DNA of 64,000 nucleotides from Aradus depressus (Eukaryota; Arthropoda; Insecta; Hemiptera; Aradidae). Shown here one piece after another: positions 31,296 through 42,194 of the stretch; position 1 is the stretch's first letter; each line of letters opens with the position of its first letter. The notes below the pieces were generated by a model, which saw only the letters and a list, made by a program, of their open reading frames with translations, did not search any database and had not been told where the DNA came from. Location of the stretch: the NCBI GenBank assembly GCA_963662175.1, contig OY759222.1, forward strand, positions 13,774,222-13,838,221. The letters run 5' to 3'. The position numbers and the translations under genes were made by a program.

Positions 31296-31497
31296 TGGGG
31301 GCCCATGATGGCCGTGCGAGCTAGAGCGTAGGGCTTTGGTTTCATGGTTTCACCATGGTTTGAAGGTTCGAATCCCGTCCGGGAGTGAGTTTTATTTCGT
31401 AGATAGAACTCCCTTCCCGGGACCATGGATGTCGTAAATAACTAGATAACACAGTGACATGGCTAATATGCATCGTACATAGGGCCAAAAAAAAATC
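31296..31497 (+). repeat. SINE-B, full length
   Basis: Head gggggcccatgatggccgtg, box B aggttcgaatcccg, body and 3' hairpin (31460-31487) are all present. The end is an A9 tail. Near-identical in structure to 22138-22345. Confidence 0.9.
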
Positions 31498-31842
31498 ATA
31501 TACTTCAAAGCCAATCGACCGTTTGTACTAAAACTCAATATTTGACTTTTACAGTGGCTTCTGAATCCTCCATATTAAACGTTGGGTCCAGTGGGGCGTA
31601 GTTCGCAATTTTCTTGGGGGCCCTTTTTCGGAAAACAAACAAAAAAACTCGCATAAACAACATGTATTTGAAAATAACAAAAATAACAATACTTACATAT
31701 TAAAAAACGTAACTCTAAAAAATATTCTAGTGGTTAAATAAGTACTTTTCTTGCCATTTTTTCGGCGAACGTATTTATTATATCATCCATAGCTGAAGAA
31801 GATTTCAGTTTCTCAAATTCTTCTTTTTCTATGGAAGTAGTA
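31498..31842 (-). pseudogene. hAT transposase C-terminal end, decayed
   Basis: On the - strand, 31838-31734 encodes SIEKEEFEKLKSSSAMDDII, then NTFAEKMARKVLI and a stop. This is the C-terminal end of a ZMYM1-like hAT transposase. The sequence downstream (31590-31630) carries cagtggggcgtagttcgc, probably the transposon end. Positions 31498-31590 are a repeat C fragment. The upstream part of the gene was displaced by the Jockey insertion at 31843. Confidence 0.6.
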
Positions 31843-32480
31843 GTAGTAAAGTCTTTATTAACATAATAGAATATCACATTCAAACCATATATATGTTACG
31901 GGTAAAGTTAGATTAGCGGTTAAACCTAGGATTACCCGGGTAAACTGCGTAGTACCCGCTGCCGCTTGGTTAAAGTTGGGTATACTAATAATGACAAGGC
32001 CATTAGTGGACGTATGTTCCACTATAAAGATTAGGTACTTATTAATTAGCTCGACCACACCTCAGTTTCCATTGTTGTAAACTGTCTAACAGCGATAATC
32101 ATTCATCTGGGTACATAAATTCCTAGAACAAACATAAATCGAAATATTACAAAATTTGTTCCGCCGGCGGGACGATATATCTGCCCCTCCCGTCGTTCCT
32201 ATATTTGAAGTAGTCCAGGTTCTAGCTTTAACATATACTTTACCCGGGTAAAGCCCGAAAAGTGAACTATTTCAATTATATTTCGGACTTTAACCAAGCG
32301 GCAGCGGGTACTACTAGATTTACCCGGGTAATCCTAGGTTTAACCGTTAATCTAACTTTACCCGTAGCATATACATTAATGAGATCTTTTATGAAGACAT
32401 ACTCAATGGCCTAAGCCGTCTTGAGGAGTCTCGATTTACAAAATATTATCTTATAAACTTATAATCTTAATCAAAACAAA
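31843..32480 (-). mobile_element. Jockey-like LINE 3' end, interrupted by a foldback element
   Basis: On the - strand the fragment reads RDSSRRLRPLSMSS and a stop (about 32450-32400), a Jockey-type ORF2 end. A UTR with a gttaataaag polyadenylation-like signal and a tacta tail at the left border follows. The UTR is split by the inverted-repeat element 31889-32372. Short and decayed, so the clade call is provisional. Confidence 0.5.
31889..32372. mobile_element. Foldback element with 85-base arms rich in TTACCCGGGTAA
   Basis: Arms at 31889-31980 and 32284-32372 are inverted repeats of about 90% identity. Both contain the palindrome ttacccgggtaa, the ctaggattaccc side and gcggcagcgggtac or complement. 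The spacer of about 300 bases has another ttacccgggtaaa. There is no ORF. The near-symmetric arms and lack of hammerhead core set it apart from the other foldbacks. Confidence 0.75.
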
Positions 32481-32537
32481 TTTCTCTTTCTAAACTAAAA
32501 TAAAAATAAAATAATATATATATATATATATATAACT

Positions 32538-32790
32538 TTGTTCCTATTTCTTTATTTATTTAATTTACAGTTTCTGAGATTGTATGCCTTTTTGCAATAT
32601 TTTACCAGTAGGTGCCAGTCTTTACCATTTAATAATTCCAACATAAATGTAGAATCTATGTTGTTTTTAAATATTTATTTTTTTATATCATTATATTTGG
32701 GGCAGGTAATGAGGAAGTGATGTAGAACTTCTTTACAGGGGCTATATTCTATGGAAGTATTGATAGCCGTTCTTGTCTCATAGAAGTTCT
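32538..32790 (-). pseudogene. RNase H-type LINE C-terminal fragment
   Basis: The - strand frame reads SPCKEVLHHFLITCPKYNDI, and past a stop continues STFMLELLNGKDWHLLVKYC. The order C-x2-C (degenerate), H, C-P-x-Y is the zinc motif at the end of many LINE ORF2 proteins. Stops show decay. Confidence 0.5.
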
Positions 32791-33380
32791 AAGATAATTT
32801 TTAATAAGTTTTAATTTAGAAATTTAGTCTTGGCTTTTATCAATATGACTATGGATATCATTTTACGATTTTTTGCTTATGCATGCAACTGCAACAGCGG
32901 TAACTACGGCCCTGGTTGTGTCGATTCATTACATTTGCTATTATTAGGGTACTTGTGTCGAGCCCTTCTCCTCTGGTACATCTTCCCTTCAACCGATTTT
33001 GCAGGAAAATAATACCTCTAATCCTTATGGGGTTTCGGATTTAAATACAAAATTTCATGACAATATATTTGTTACATCGGCAGATATTGGGATTTTTTTA
33101 ATTGAGCCCCCCTGACCCCCCTCCCTTTCAGCTGATTCCTCTGTAAATTAATAGGTGTCATTCCTGGAGGTTTCTGGGTATACAAATAAAATTTTGTGTA
33201 TACATTCATTTTTTTGGGAATTATCGTGTTCACAGCTCGACACGCACAGACTAAAGACAGACATAATTTTTTTTTTAATTTTCGGAATCAAACTTCAGCA
33301 TGCATTAAATTCCGTTGGAAACTGCTCATCGAATTTCTGACCGATTACGTAACTTCTCCTATACTTTGTTTAGAACAGGT
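32791..33380. repeat. Repeat C copies
   Basis: Two partial copies lie at about 32900-33180 and 33170-33370. Signals are attgtgtcgattcattac, aaccgattttgcaggaaaa, tgacaatatatttgttac and ccgattacgtaacttctcc. The short frames here are incidental. Confidence 0.6.
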
Positions 33381-34342
33381 AGTAATAATACTTAATTTAT
33401 GCATTATCTATTGTTTAATAATATAAGGGTTGATTATAGTGTGATGTAAAAAAAAAAATACACATATTAAACTATTAGGTAATAATAAAAAAATTAATTA
33501 TATTTATTTTTCTACAAGAAGAAACTAAATTAATAAATTAAATTATAAGAAACCATTTCATTTAAAACAAATGAGTAAAAAAACAAAACACGGCCATCAG
33601 CTGTTTTTTAGTGTAGAGTAGGGTTGAGGACTGAATCAATGGAGACGGTCTGAGTGAAGATGGAGAGTGGTGTTTAGGCTTAAATTGTAATGAACTAAAT
33701 AGAAGTGAATTGACGGTGAAATTGATTCGCAAACAAGGTACTGTTGTTTGTTTATATGTACAGGATATATGCCCAGAAATATATAATTTAATTTTAAAGA
33801 ATGGCCAAAAATATAAAACAGAAAAAAGATTAAAATAGTGTTAAGAATTTAGTTTTTACGATTTTTCTTTTGATTTTTGTTTCAATGTTTTGTTTTTAAT
33901 TTTATAATGTAGATGTAAGAAAATAAACCTAATTATTTGTTCTCGTAAATTCTATGCTATTCATTTTCCCTGTTGGCCCAGTAAGATAATTTGAAAACCT
34001 TTGCATTAGATTTAATATTATTGAAAAAAAAAATTAAAAATGGCATCTCTTTAGAAATCCAAATGAAAAGTTGGTTAATTGAATTTTATATTTTAAATAC
34101 GTGCCACTTTCTTAAAAATTGTACGTCTTGAATTTTTGATATTTTTAGGGCTCTTTTCGGAAATTACTGTAGAAATCAAAATTTAGTAAAAGAAAAGAGA
34201 TATAGTTTCTACAGGAAATGTGGTAGTTTAATTTATTGTTTATTAATTTATTCTTTTTGTTTTAATTATTATTATTTATTTATTTAATTATCATTCAATT
34301 ATTTTAATTTTACATTAACAACATTTTTCATTATCACAATAG
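33381..34342. other. No gene; end of the polyamine oxidase intron
   Basis: AT-rich intron sequence with no repeat I recognise. It ends at the 3' splice site ttatcacaatag. The region just before the acceptor is T-rich, as expected. Confidence 0.55.
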
Positions 34343-35711
34343 GGCAGGAGGCCGGATCCACAGTTGCTACATGGACAAGGTGGTAGCTGAGATGGGAGCA
34401 ACGTTCATCCGGGGCGCTTCCATGAACAACCCGGCCTTCGTGCTGGCCTCCATGGAAGGGCTTATTCCAGACCCTCCATCCATGTATGGCTCCGGGCGGG
34501 GTCTCTGCATGACCAGCCGGGGCTTCCCTGTCCCAGAGATGGTCAACAAGACGGCCATTCATAGTTACAATTTCATCATGGAGCAAGCAGCAGAGCTGTA
34601 CGGGAAGACAGCTGTGGGAATGGGCTCCATCTGGGACTTCATCGCGAACCGCATTCATCAAGAGACTGCCGTTTATCCAGAGCCGTACAGGCGGTTTGCT
34701 GCCAAGTTTATGTTTGGAGCTACCAATGAGGCAAGAGGACAGTTGGGTGCGGATTTGTCTAAAGTGGCTGCCTCACAGTTTGGGAGCTATGCTCCACTGC
34801 CTGGCGCTAATATGAGAATCCCGAGCGGCATGGTTGGTATTTTGGCTCCTTTATTCAGATGTATGCCTGAATGTTCAAGTATCCTTTATTGTAAACCTGT
34901 TGAAAAAATTATTTGGACTGATAAAGTTTCAGATGAGGAGAGAGTGAAAGTGGTTTGCTGTGACGGGAGTACGTTCCCAGCTGATTACGTTATTGTAACT
35001 GTTTCGTTAGGAGTTCTGAAGGAGAAAGCTAAGTCGATGTTTCAACCCCCCTTACCGCAGTCCAAACTAGATGCTATAGATAAGTTGGGGTTCGGTCACA
35101 TCTGTCAAATATATTTTGAATATGATCGACCATTCTGGCTTGTGAAAGAAGGCGCCATTAGACTCGGTTGGTCACTTGAAGAGTTAAGACTTCGTGAACA
35201 TTGTATTGACTGGGTGAGAGCAATAGATGTGATCGACGAAACTCCTGGAACAGACCAAGCCCTAAACGTCACAGTATCCGACGAAGAGGCAAAATGCGTT
35301 GAGGGACTGGCGGATACGAAAATAGCGGAAGATATAACACGACTGTTGAGACAATTCACCGGAGATGGAACCCTTCCCTATCCTGAGAACGTGGTCAAGT
35401 CCCAGTGGAGCTCAGACAAGTACCATCATGGTGCTCGGGCCTACATCAAGACAGGGAGCACGGTGGCGGACCAGTGCGAGCTGTCCATGCCAGTCCCAGA
35501 CGAAGGAGCTGGACTTCCCGCCCTCTGTTTCGCCGGAGAGGCCACAGCCACGGGGGCTTATGGCTCGGTCCATGGGGCCAGGATGAGTGGGATTAGAGAA
35601 GCTGAGCGGATCTTGCACTTCACAAGGAAGGCACAGGGCAAGCCCAAGCCGGACACTGTCGAGTCCGCAGCCTGTAAGGACGCTCCTGCTAAGGTGGCCG
35701 TCAAAGCTTGA
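34343..35711 (+). CDS. Polyamine oxidase-like flavoenzyme, exon 2 (catalytic domain)
   Basis: The exon encodes about 455 residues in one open frame. It starts with AGGRIHSCYMDKVVAEMGAT, the FAD/substrate entry of spermine oxidase-like enzymes, and ends with the C-terminal FAD motif LCFAGEATATGAYGSVHG (about residue 480 of the joined protein). FAD-dependent oxidases of this family cleave spermine, spermidine or their acetyl forms and release H2O2. By eye, the strand that carries a conserved Lys in polyamine oxidases reads GFGHICQIYFEYDRPFW here, with Gln in place of Lys. The usual His after GEAT is Ala. This hints at changed or lost activity. No SKL-type peroxisome signal is present at the end (KVAVKA). 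Codon-rich G/C content stands out from the flanks. A polyadenylation-like ATTAAA lies at about 35743. Confidence 0.9.
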
Positions 35712-35941
35712 CTTTACCATTTCCTCACACTAAACTTATATATTAAATTACTGGTCACTTCTGGTGTTCTTTTTTCTCTAGTCAGTTTTTTTTTTTTTCT
35801 CATAGAAATATATGCCTTCCCGATGCAACTGCGTCATCATCAGTAGCACATCTATAAATACATATAAACAAAATATGAATAAGTAAAAAAAGTAGGTAAC
35901 TTTTCTACTACTTTGTACTAGTTTTCTATATTTATATGTTA
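35712..35941. other. 3' UTR and decayed foldback arm
   Basis: The 3' UTR probably ends near the ATTAAA at 35743. Positions 35805-35860 contain, on the - strand, ctgatgatgacgcagttgca, a decayed relative of the 4.2 kb foldback family core. It keeps the GACGC hairpin side, but GAAA is lost. Confidence 0.5.
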
Positions 35942-36890
35942 TGAGGGTGCCGGTAGCTCAGTAATAGTGTGCTCGCTTCCTGAGTTCAAGATTGTGGGTT
36001 CGAAACCCGGCCATTTCATTGAACACGCCATCCTTCGGATGGGGCGTTAAGTGATGGTTAATGAACCTGGGTAGGCAAAATTTAGGACTATTACTTTAGA
36101 GTCAGGCTCATGTCCACCAAATATTACATTTATAAATAACATACAAATTTTAAAAAATATAACAGAATTTTTATATACACTCCAAATTCCTTATGTTTTA
36201 ATATAATAATCTAAATAAATGATTTATTAACCATAATCTCGAATACTTTCATGTATTTTTGAAGTCACTATGTATTAATATATTACATATGAGCTTGCCC
36301 TCCTTCGGATGGGGCGTTAAAGGATAGTCTCAAGCCTGTGCGATGTCAGGTACTCGTCAAAGACCCATTTCCTAGGTGAATAAACCTGCGTAAGCAAAAT
36401 ATAGGAATCCCAGAGTAGAATTAGGCTCGTGTCCACCAGAGCGGCAAAAGAGCGCTCTGGTAGTAGGCGATATGATCTCACAGTTAAGGTTCGGGCATGA
36501 GTCACAATAACTAATACATATGTGTTTTGAGGGAGCCGATAGTTCAGAGGTAGCCTTGGGTTCGAAATCCTATCTGCGATGTTAAAAACCTTGAGCGGCA
36601 TGCTCAATGACGGCATGTCCTTCGGATGGGATGTTAAGCGAGCGCACTGGTAGTAGGCGATATGACCTCGTAGTTAAAGCCTGGGCATGAGTCTCAATAA
36701 CTAACAGTAGAGGGCGCCGGTAGCTCAGAGGTAGCGTGCTTGCTTTTTTTATCTGGGAGGTAAAAAAAAACACTTGAGCACGCCGTCCTTCGGATGAGAG
36801 GTTAAGCTACGATCCCAAGCCTGTGCGATCACAGTTACTCCTTATAAGATCCTTATCTATGTGAATAAACAAATGAGTCACAATAACTAA
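35942..36890 (+). repeat. Array of four partial SINE-A copies, same orientation
   Basis: Copies lie at about 35942-36120, 36290-36512, 36530-36703 and 36711-36890. Three have a recognisable head (gagggcgccggtagctcag or variant) and three end in gcatgagtc-acaataac. Each has different internal deletions. Between the first and second is a repeat (36150-36290) also found near 44.07-44.21 and 46.22 kb. The third and fourth share the ending acaataacta. Confidence 0.85.
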
Positions 36891-37596
36891 TATAAATCGC
36901 TTTGCCCGATCGGGTAAAAAACAAGAAGATACCACTTCAAAATTGCCAAAGTACCTTCTTTTATTAACCCTTTATATAACACTCAACAAGTTTGTTTCGG
37001 TAATACCTGAAATATTTGGTTACCATTTGGTTATGGAATATAATCAGCGATGTTGCAAATATCGATCCCAACATACTAATTTTCTGCAAAATGTATTACG
37101 GCTACCAATGTAATTATCCAGACTTCAGCAGTTATCTTATATATTTTGTATACATTTGAGCCGTTGAAAATACGAATTAACCAATCCAATTTTGAGGTTA
37201 TGAATCCTGCCCAACAGGTCTAAAGTTCATTCCAATATAATTGTAATTAACGTTGATATGTAAAATAAGTGTTGTTCTTTTGATTCTATTATTTACTTTT
37301 ATTTCGTTGCGTGGGTTCGCCAAGACTCAACAGTTTTGAAAAACTAAGATGACATGAGTTGCAAAATACATACAAGGAAACTTACTCCATGCTTATTTGA
37401 ATAAATATGTTTGTGAAAAACATTATTAAACTTTATAATTATTTATGTCTCAGAATCCTTTCTAAAATTTACTATTATCCTAAAGGTTGTCACAAATCTA
37501 TCACTTGTGATACAATCGATATTTTGTAGAAACGATATTAACTAAAAACATAAGAATTGTTATTATAACCTGACACTATGCTGCTTCACTCACCAA
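36891..37596. other. No gene recognised
   Basis: AT-rich sequence with a few repeat C-like words (gatgttgcaaatatcgatcc). No frame is supported. Confidence 0.45.
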
Positions 37597-37607
37597 CCGG
37601 GATCTTA

Positions 37608-38446
37608 GGATTAGGATTAGGATTAGGGTTATAGATGCTTAACATCAAGGTCATAAGCATCTAAATACTTAGGGATGGAGACAGATGCATATCCATACAT
37701 ATGCACATACACACACATATATACACACATCAATACATATATATACACATATACAGACATACATCCATATACATATATATACACTTTTTTTTTTTTTTTT
37801 TTTTACGTATTATTATAGCTCGTCCATTAGTTTCGTGTCACTAAAAAAGTCTATTGTTCTCTGGAGTGCCTCTCGGTGGTTGCCCAGGGCTGCTGGCAGT
37901 GCTCTGGTGATGCCTCTCCTGGCCAGCTCTTCCTGATAGAGTGGACACTCCTCCAGGATGTGCCGCACCGACAGCTCCTCCTCACACAGTTCGCACTTCC
38001 TGGCTTGCTCTCTTCTTATCAGGTGGCCGTGGCTCAGCCGACTGTGACCCACTCGTAGCCTCATCACTGCCACTTCTTCTCGTCGGTTATCCCTGATGGA
38101 CGTTTTCCATGGTTCCACCCCTTTTTTGATGTTTTTTAATTTGTTGCGGCCGTCAACTTCGTTCCACATGTTGGTCCAACCCAGTTGAACCTTACTATGT
38201 AGTATCTGTTTGAGATCCGATTTTGTAGAAATTTCATTACATTCAGCTGCTGAAGTTGAGGCTTCTTTCGCAGCAAGGTCTGCTTGTTCATTTCCTTCTA
38301 TGCCTACATGTGATGGAACCCACATAAATATGACTGACTTGCCCTCACATAAGATATAATCTGTGTATCTATGTATTCTACTCACGAGAGGATTGTCAGT
38401 ATACAATACTTGGGTTGCTTGTAGTGCTGCCATCGAGTCTGAACAT
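37608..38446 (-). mobile_element. RNase H-type LINE 3' end, 5'-truncated, 11-base target duplication
   Basis: The - strand encodes 206 residues: the second half of an RNase H domain (CSDSMAALQAT, then FMWVPSHVGIEGNEQADLAA), then a zinc motif (CELCEEELSVRHILEECPLY) and a stop at 37813. The 3' tail holds a 20-base A-run, an (at/gt)-rich stretch, a hairpin (agatgctta/taagcatct) and cctaatcctaatcctaatcc. Flanks ccgggatctta at 37597-37607 and 38447-38457 match perfectly. The truncation falls at the D of the catalytic TDS-like motif, consistent with 5'-truncated integration. The frame is intact, so this insertion is fairly recent. Confidence 0.85.
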
Positions 38447-38457
38447 CCGGGATCTTA

Positions 38458-38860
38458 TCTTTATATGTTATTTGATTTGTTTGGCTAAATTTGCGAGAGG
38501 TATTATAATTTAATATTAATGATTGGGGCTAGAGAACATATATCTTTCCAGTTACTTTCTAAACTACTTTGGCATTACATATAATATAATATATATACTT
38601 ACATAGTTATGAGAAGACAGATACAACTAGAGTATCACTTGTCGAGGCGGAGGAGCAGCATGGAAGGGCATCTTGAGGTCCAGGACTGAGCATCGTGCCA
38701 GTGTTACCAGATCTTTTAAAGGCCTTCAATTCTCTCCCCATCTCCAAAATCTGCACTGCTGTCATGGGTCAGCGTTCTTCTTGTTTTGGTTCAATGTCAA
38801 CATTCCTATTGACTCTGAGTTGTGACCTCCAAAGGGTAAGAAAACATAACTCTTTGCTGA
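38458..38860. other. No gene recognised
   Basis: A G/C-richer patch (38640-38770) has short frames on both strands that match nothing I know. This is intron sequence of the Ig gene. Confidence 0.4.
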
Positions 38861-39140
38861 CCCAAAAAATCCTGTCTTAATTTCACAGCATCACAGTGGC
38901 TGCCGACAGTCGTCTCCGGTGGAGGGTTAGAGTGCTTTCTTCTTTCTCCGCCTGACGGGAACACTGGGTAGCCGTTCTCCATCAACAGTTGCCATAGGTG
39001 CGATCCTGTCCCGCGTATCAACTCACCCTAGGTCCGTCGAATAGCGTCCATTCGAAAATCACATGCTCTGCTGTCTCAACTCCACCGCACGAAAAGTTCG
39101 GTTTGTTCTTTCTCTTTAAGAAGAAGAACTTGAAAGAGAA
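38861..39140 (-). pseudogene. LINE ORF2 C-terminal fragment next to the Ig exon
   Basis: The - strand reads in shifting frames: CGGVETAEHVIFEW, the C...H zinc motif with the final Cys lost, then IRGTGSHLWQLLMENGYPVF and a stop. It belongs to an RNase H-type LINE C-terminus. At least two frameshifts separate the parts. It ends about 85 bases before the acceptor of the Ig exon. Confidence 0.55.
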
Positions 39141-39225
39141 ATCTCTGTGAAGTGATAGTACTTGGAACCTAAGATAACTCTGGGCTTCCTAGGCCCTACT
39201 GACCCACTGTGTTTCTCTGTTTCAG

Positions 39226-39439
39226 GTCTCTTGGCTCCGGAGACAGGGAGAGAAGCTCCATCTCATCTCTGTCAACCTCGAGGTCTACTCCATAGATCCT
39301 CGCTATCGTGTTTCCTATCTCAAACCTCTCGACTGGCAACTCCAAATCCATCCTGTGAATTCGTCAGACCAGGGCTTTTACGAGTGTCAAATCTCTTCCC
39401 ATCCGGCCATCGTTCACTCTGTTTACGTTCATGTTGTCG
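39226..39439 (+). CDS. Dpr/zig-8-like Ig-domain protein, exon with second half of V domain
   Basis: The acceptor gtttctctgtttcag and donor gtaagt bound a 214-base exon that starts in phase 0 and ends in phase 1. It encodes VSWLRRQGEKLHLISVNLEV, DPRYRVSYLKPLDWQLQI and SDQGFYECQISSHPAIV. These supply the core Trp, the D-x-G-x-Y-x-C motif and the second disulphide Cys. The join to 3028 completes a V-set domain with the Trp 15 residues after the first Cys. The RY, DWQLQI and YECQISSHP pattern is typical of Dpr and zig-8 first Ig domains. Phase 1 at both ends of the domain makes it a symmetric module. The second Ig domain, the stalk and the anchor are not in the window. Confidence 0.85.
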
Positions 39440-39828
39440 GTAAGTCAAAACTCATTACTTCAACTACAGTCTCTTAGATAATATTCAATTCATTGGTAGA
39501 TCAGTGTAATAACTGTCTATGTAATGAATGTATCGACAACCCATAAGGACGACACCTATTAATTTTCCGCGGAATGGGGTCAAAGGGAAGGGGGGCTCAG
39601 AGGTGGAGGCTCTCCTCATAACCCAGCCCCCAAGAACTGCCGATGTGAGGAATGTATCGAAATACATAAATCAAAGGGTCGGAAAACATTAAATTCCGAT
39701 GAAAACTCAATATCGAATTATCATATAACATCGATTACATAATTTCCTCTAAACATCTTATAGCTGGGGGAATAATATAGTATTAGACGAGTATTTTTTA
39801 AATATATATTGGCTATATAAAATTAGAG
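39440..39828. repeat. Repeat C copies after the Ig exon
   Basis: Segments with aatgaatgtatcgacaaccc, attttccgcggaatgggg, agaactgccgatgtgagg and attacataatttcctc lie in order between 39490 and 39780. Confidence 0.6.
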
Positions 39829-40655
39829 GGCGCCGGTAGCTCGGTGGTATGCGTGCTTGCTCACTGATCTCAAGACCCAGGGTTCGAAACCCTGGCCCTT
39901 AGTTTATTTTATCAGAGAGATAAAAAAATTGAGTGCGCCGTCCTTCTGATGAGACCTTAAGCGATCGTCCCTAGCCTGTACGATGTCAGGTACTCGTTAA
40001 AGACCCCTACGCTAGGTGAATAAAAATTTAGGATAGGCGAAATTCAGAACGCCCATAGTAGAGTTCAGGGCATGTCCATCAGAGTAATGAAAGAGCGCTC
40101 TGGTAGTAGGCGATACAGTCGAAGATGTTCCTGGGAGGGGAGTCCAGAGTTCTGAAAGACGGGATCCTGAACCTCAAAAGGAACGAGCTTAGGCAACTGA
40201 CTGGAGTGCTCACAGGACATGGTCCGTTCAATAGACACCTACACACTGTGTGAGTCAAGGACAGTCCTACCTGCGATAGATGTGGGGAAAAAGACGAAAT
40301 GGCGGCACACTTTCTGGACATCTGCTCGGGATATGCGCGAATAAGATTCCGAATCTTTGGTGGAGATTTAATCACAGTGGAGGTTTTTAGAAGATTGGAC
40401 TATAAGAGCATTCTCAGGTTCATTAAGGAAACTAGGAGACTGAGCAGTTCATGAAGGGCTTGGTTTAGGTAGTATAAGTATAAACATACAGTTAATATAA
40501 TAAGGGGGAAGCCCAGCGCTTCCAGGGAAGGGATAAGAGCACTGGATGCTTAGGTCCCAAGGTGTAAAACACCAGCCCACCACATAATAAATATAGTAGG
40601 CGAAATGACCACGCAGTTAAACCCCGGTCTTCAGTCATAACAACTAACTAACTAT
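39829..40655 (+). repeat. SINE-A split by a LINE 3' end
   Basis: The head and most of the body (39829-40113; agagggcgccggtagctcgg, box B-like gggttcgaaaccc) and the end (40594-40655; taggcgaaatgacc, then gtcataacaac) flank a LINE insertion at 40114-40593. The CCTAA tail is lost. Confidence 0.88.
40114..40593 (+). mobile_element. LINE 3' end inside SINE-A, 10-base target duplication
   Basis: The + strand encodes a LINE ORF2 end: NLKRNELRQLTGVLTGHGPF, a stop, then SPTCDRCGEKDEMAAHFLDI and a stop near 40455. The zinc motif C-x2-C...H is clear. A 135-base 3' UTR with a gcgcttcc hairpin region follows. The flanks tagtaggcga at 40104-40113 and 40594-40603 are identical, so this is a 5'-truncated retrotransposed copy. 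Confidence 0.8.
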
Positions 40656-41019
40656 TGGCTCATAGACTTTTAAGAAATTTGGACACTGTCAAAAATAACA
40701 AGAATATAGTGAAAGAAATTTCGATGACAAATTGGTCGTTATGAGTGTATGACAAGAAACGAGATATTATGAGGGTCCTCGTTTGACAAAAAACTGGGAG
40801 AACAGTGGTTGTTGAATCATCGGAAATCATCGAACATTACTCAGGAGACAGAGGAGGGTTATTTTGTTTATTTGGGACATCTCCGGATCTAGTGGGAGAG
40901 AGAGCAGCCACTTTGTCAAAGCCAATAACATCCCTTCGTCCATGTCCAACCATACCAGGCAAATACACAGACAGAGGGTCAGATCCGTGTTTGGGCAGCG
41001 AAATTTATGGCGAGCATAT
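40656..41019. other. No gene recognised
   Basis: A segment at 40850-41010 has a coding look in the frame reading SGRESSHFVKANNIPSSMSN but matches no family I know. It could be a piece of a LINE or host pseudogene. Confidence 0.4.
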
Positions 41020-41066
<47 letters not shown>

Positions 41067-41417
41067 TTAGGTTTTATTACTCATGCCCCGGCTTTAACTA
41101 CGAGGTCATATCGCCTACTACCAGAGCGCTCTTTCGTCACTCTAGTGGACATGAGCCCGACTCTACTGTGGGAGTCCTAAATTTTGCCTACTCTAAATTT
41201 TTATTCATTTGGGGCAGGGGTCTTTAACGAGTACCTGACATCGTACAAGCTCGGGACCATCGCTTAACGTCCCATCCGAAGGACGGCGTGCTTAAGTTTA
41301 TTTTACCTCCCAGATAAAATAAACTAAGGGCCTCGGTCGGGCTACGAACCCACAACCTTGAGCTCAGAAGTCAAGCACGCATACCACTGAGCTACCGGCG
41401 CTCTCTATATATATATA

Positions 41418-41469
<52 letters not shown>

Positions 41470-41474
41470 CTCTT

Positions 41475-41510
<36 letters not shown>

Positions 41511-41512
41511 AA
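41020..41512. repeat. (TA)n tract with an embedded SINE-A
   Basis: TA dinucleotide runs lie at 41020-41064 and 41405-41512. Between them is a complete SINE-A (see 41065-41404). A short IR, ttactcttcttata against tataagaagagttta, sits in the right TA run at 41467-41520. Confidence 0.9.
41065..41404 (-). repeat. SINE-A, full length, inserted in (TA)n
   Basis: The complement is complete from agcgccggtagctcagtgg to gagtaataaaacctaacct. Near-consensus. Because the target is a TA run, the duplication cannot be delimited. Confidence 0.95.
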
Positions 41513-42170
41513 GAGTTTATTATATTGTTTATATAACCGTCGCATTTACAGAGGTACAATTATACAATGAGTTTCCTTAACCTTTACCCTTATACACTAA
41601 ATACAAATCAAAAATAATCAGTTAAATTAAAAACAATGCTACTGCTTAAGAGTAAATTTTAAAAAACTCTTAGATAAAAAATAAAAATAAAAAAACAAAC
41701 AAAGTAACTGAAATGAGTAGAAAATAAATTATTAAACATTCAAAAACAGAGATTATAATTTAAAATCGTGAACGGATATTTTTGTGTTTACCTCCCTGAG
41801 TTCTTTACCAAAACATTTTGATTTGTGTCACAGTTAAGTAAAAATTTTTCAAAGAGGATGGAGGTGTCCCTCGAGTAGCTACCAACCAATCTATGGCATT
41901 TGTTTTGGGCCACTTGGAAGAGTTCTCAAGGTGGTATTGCTTGCAAGACCGGCCCACACTGAGCATGCATACGTTATCACTGGCCCCAACAGAAGCTTGT
42001 ATATGAGGAGTCTGTTGGTTAGATTAAGGGCTGCCTTTCTGTAGAGTAACGGGAATAAGGAGAACACTAGTCCGCTCACAGTATTTGCTTTCTGTCTGAT
42101 ATGTTGCCTGAAGGTCAGTCGTCTGTCTAGAAGAACACCAACGTAGTATACTCAATCGGTTCAGTCCTAA
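41510..42170 (-). pseudogene. Jockey-clade LINE ORF2 fragment and 3' UTR
   Basis: The - strand encodes an RT thumb region: LLYRKAALNLTNRLLIYKLL, then PVITYACSVWAGLASNTTL. It is preceded in another frame by a stretch with LLDRRLTFRQHIRQKA. A frameshift follows near 41900, and the sequence runs on as an AT-rich 3' UTR to the TA tract. The pattern (YxxLLxPVxTYACxxW) is that of Jockey-like elements. Confidence 0.65.
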
Positions 42171-42194
42171 TTTTCTACTTTCTGGGTTAATGTA

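Noticed and set aside
38695..38880. Short + strand frame before the second Ig exon as an extra exon
   Set aside because: No splice signals in the right phase, and the preceding Ig half joins directly to 39226 with a complete domain.
41020..41065. Frame ending in a run of alternating Ile-Tyr
   Set aside because: It is the translation of a TA microsatellite.
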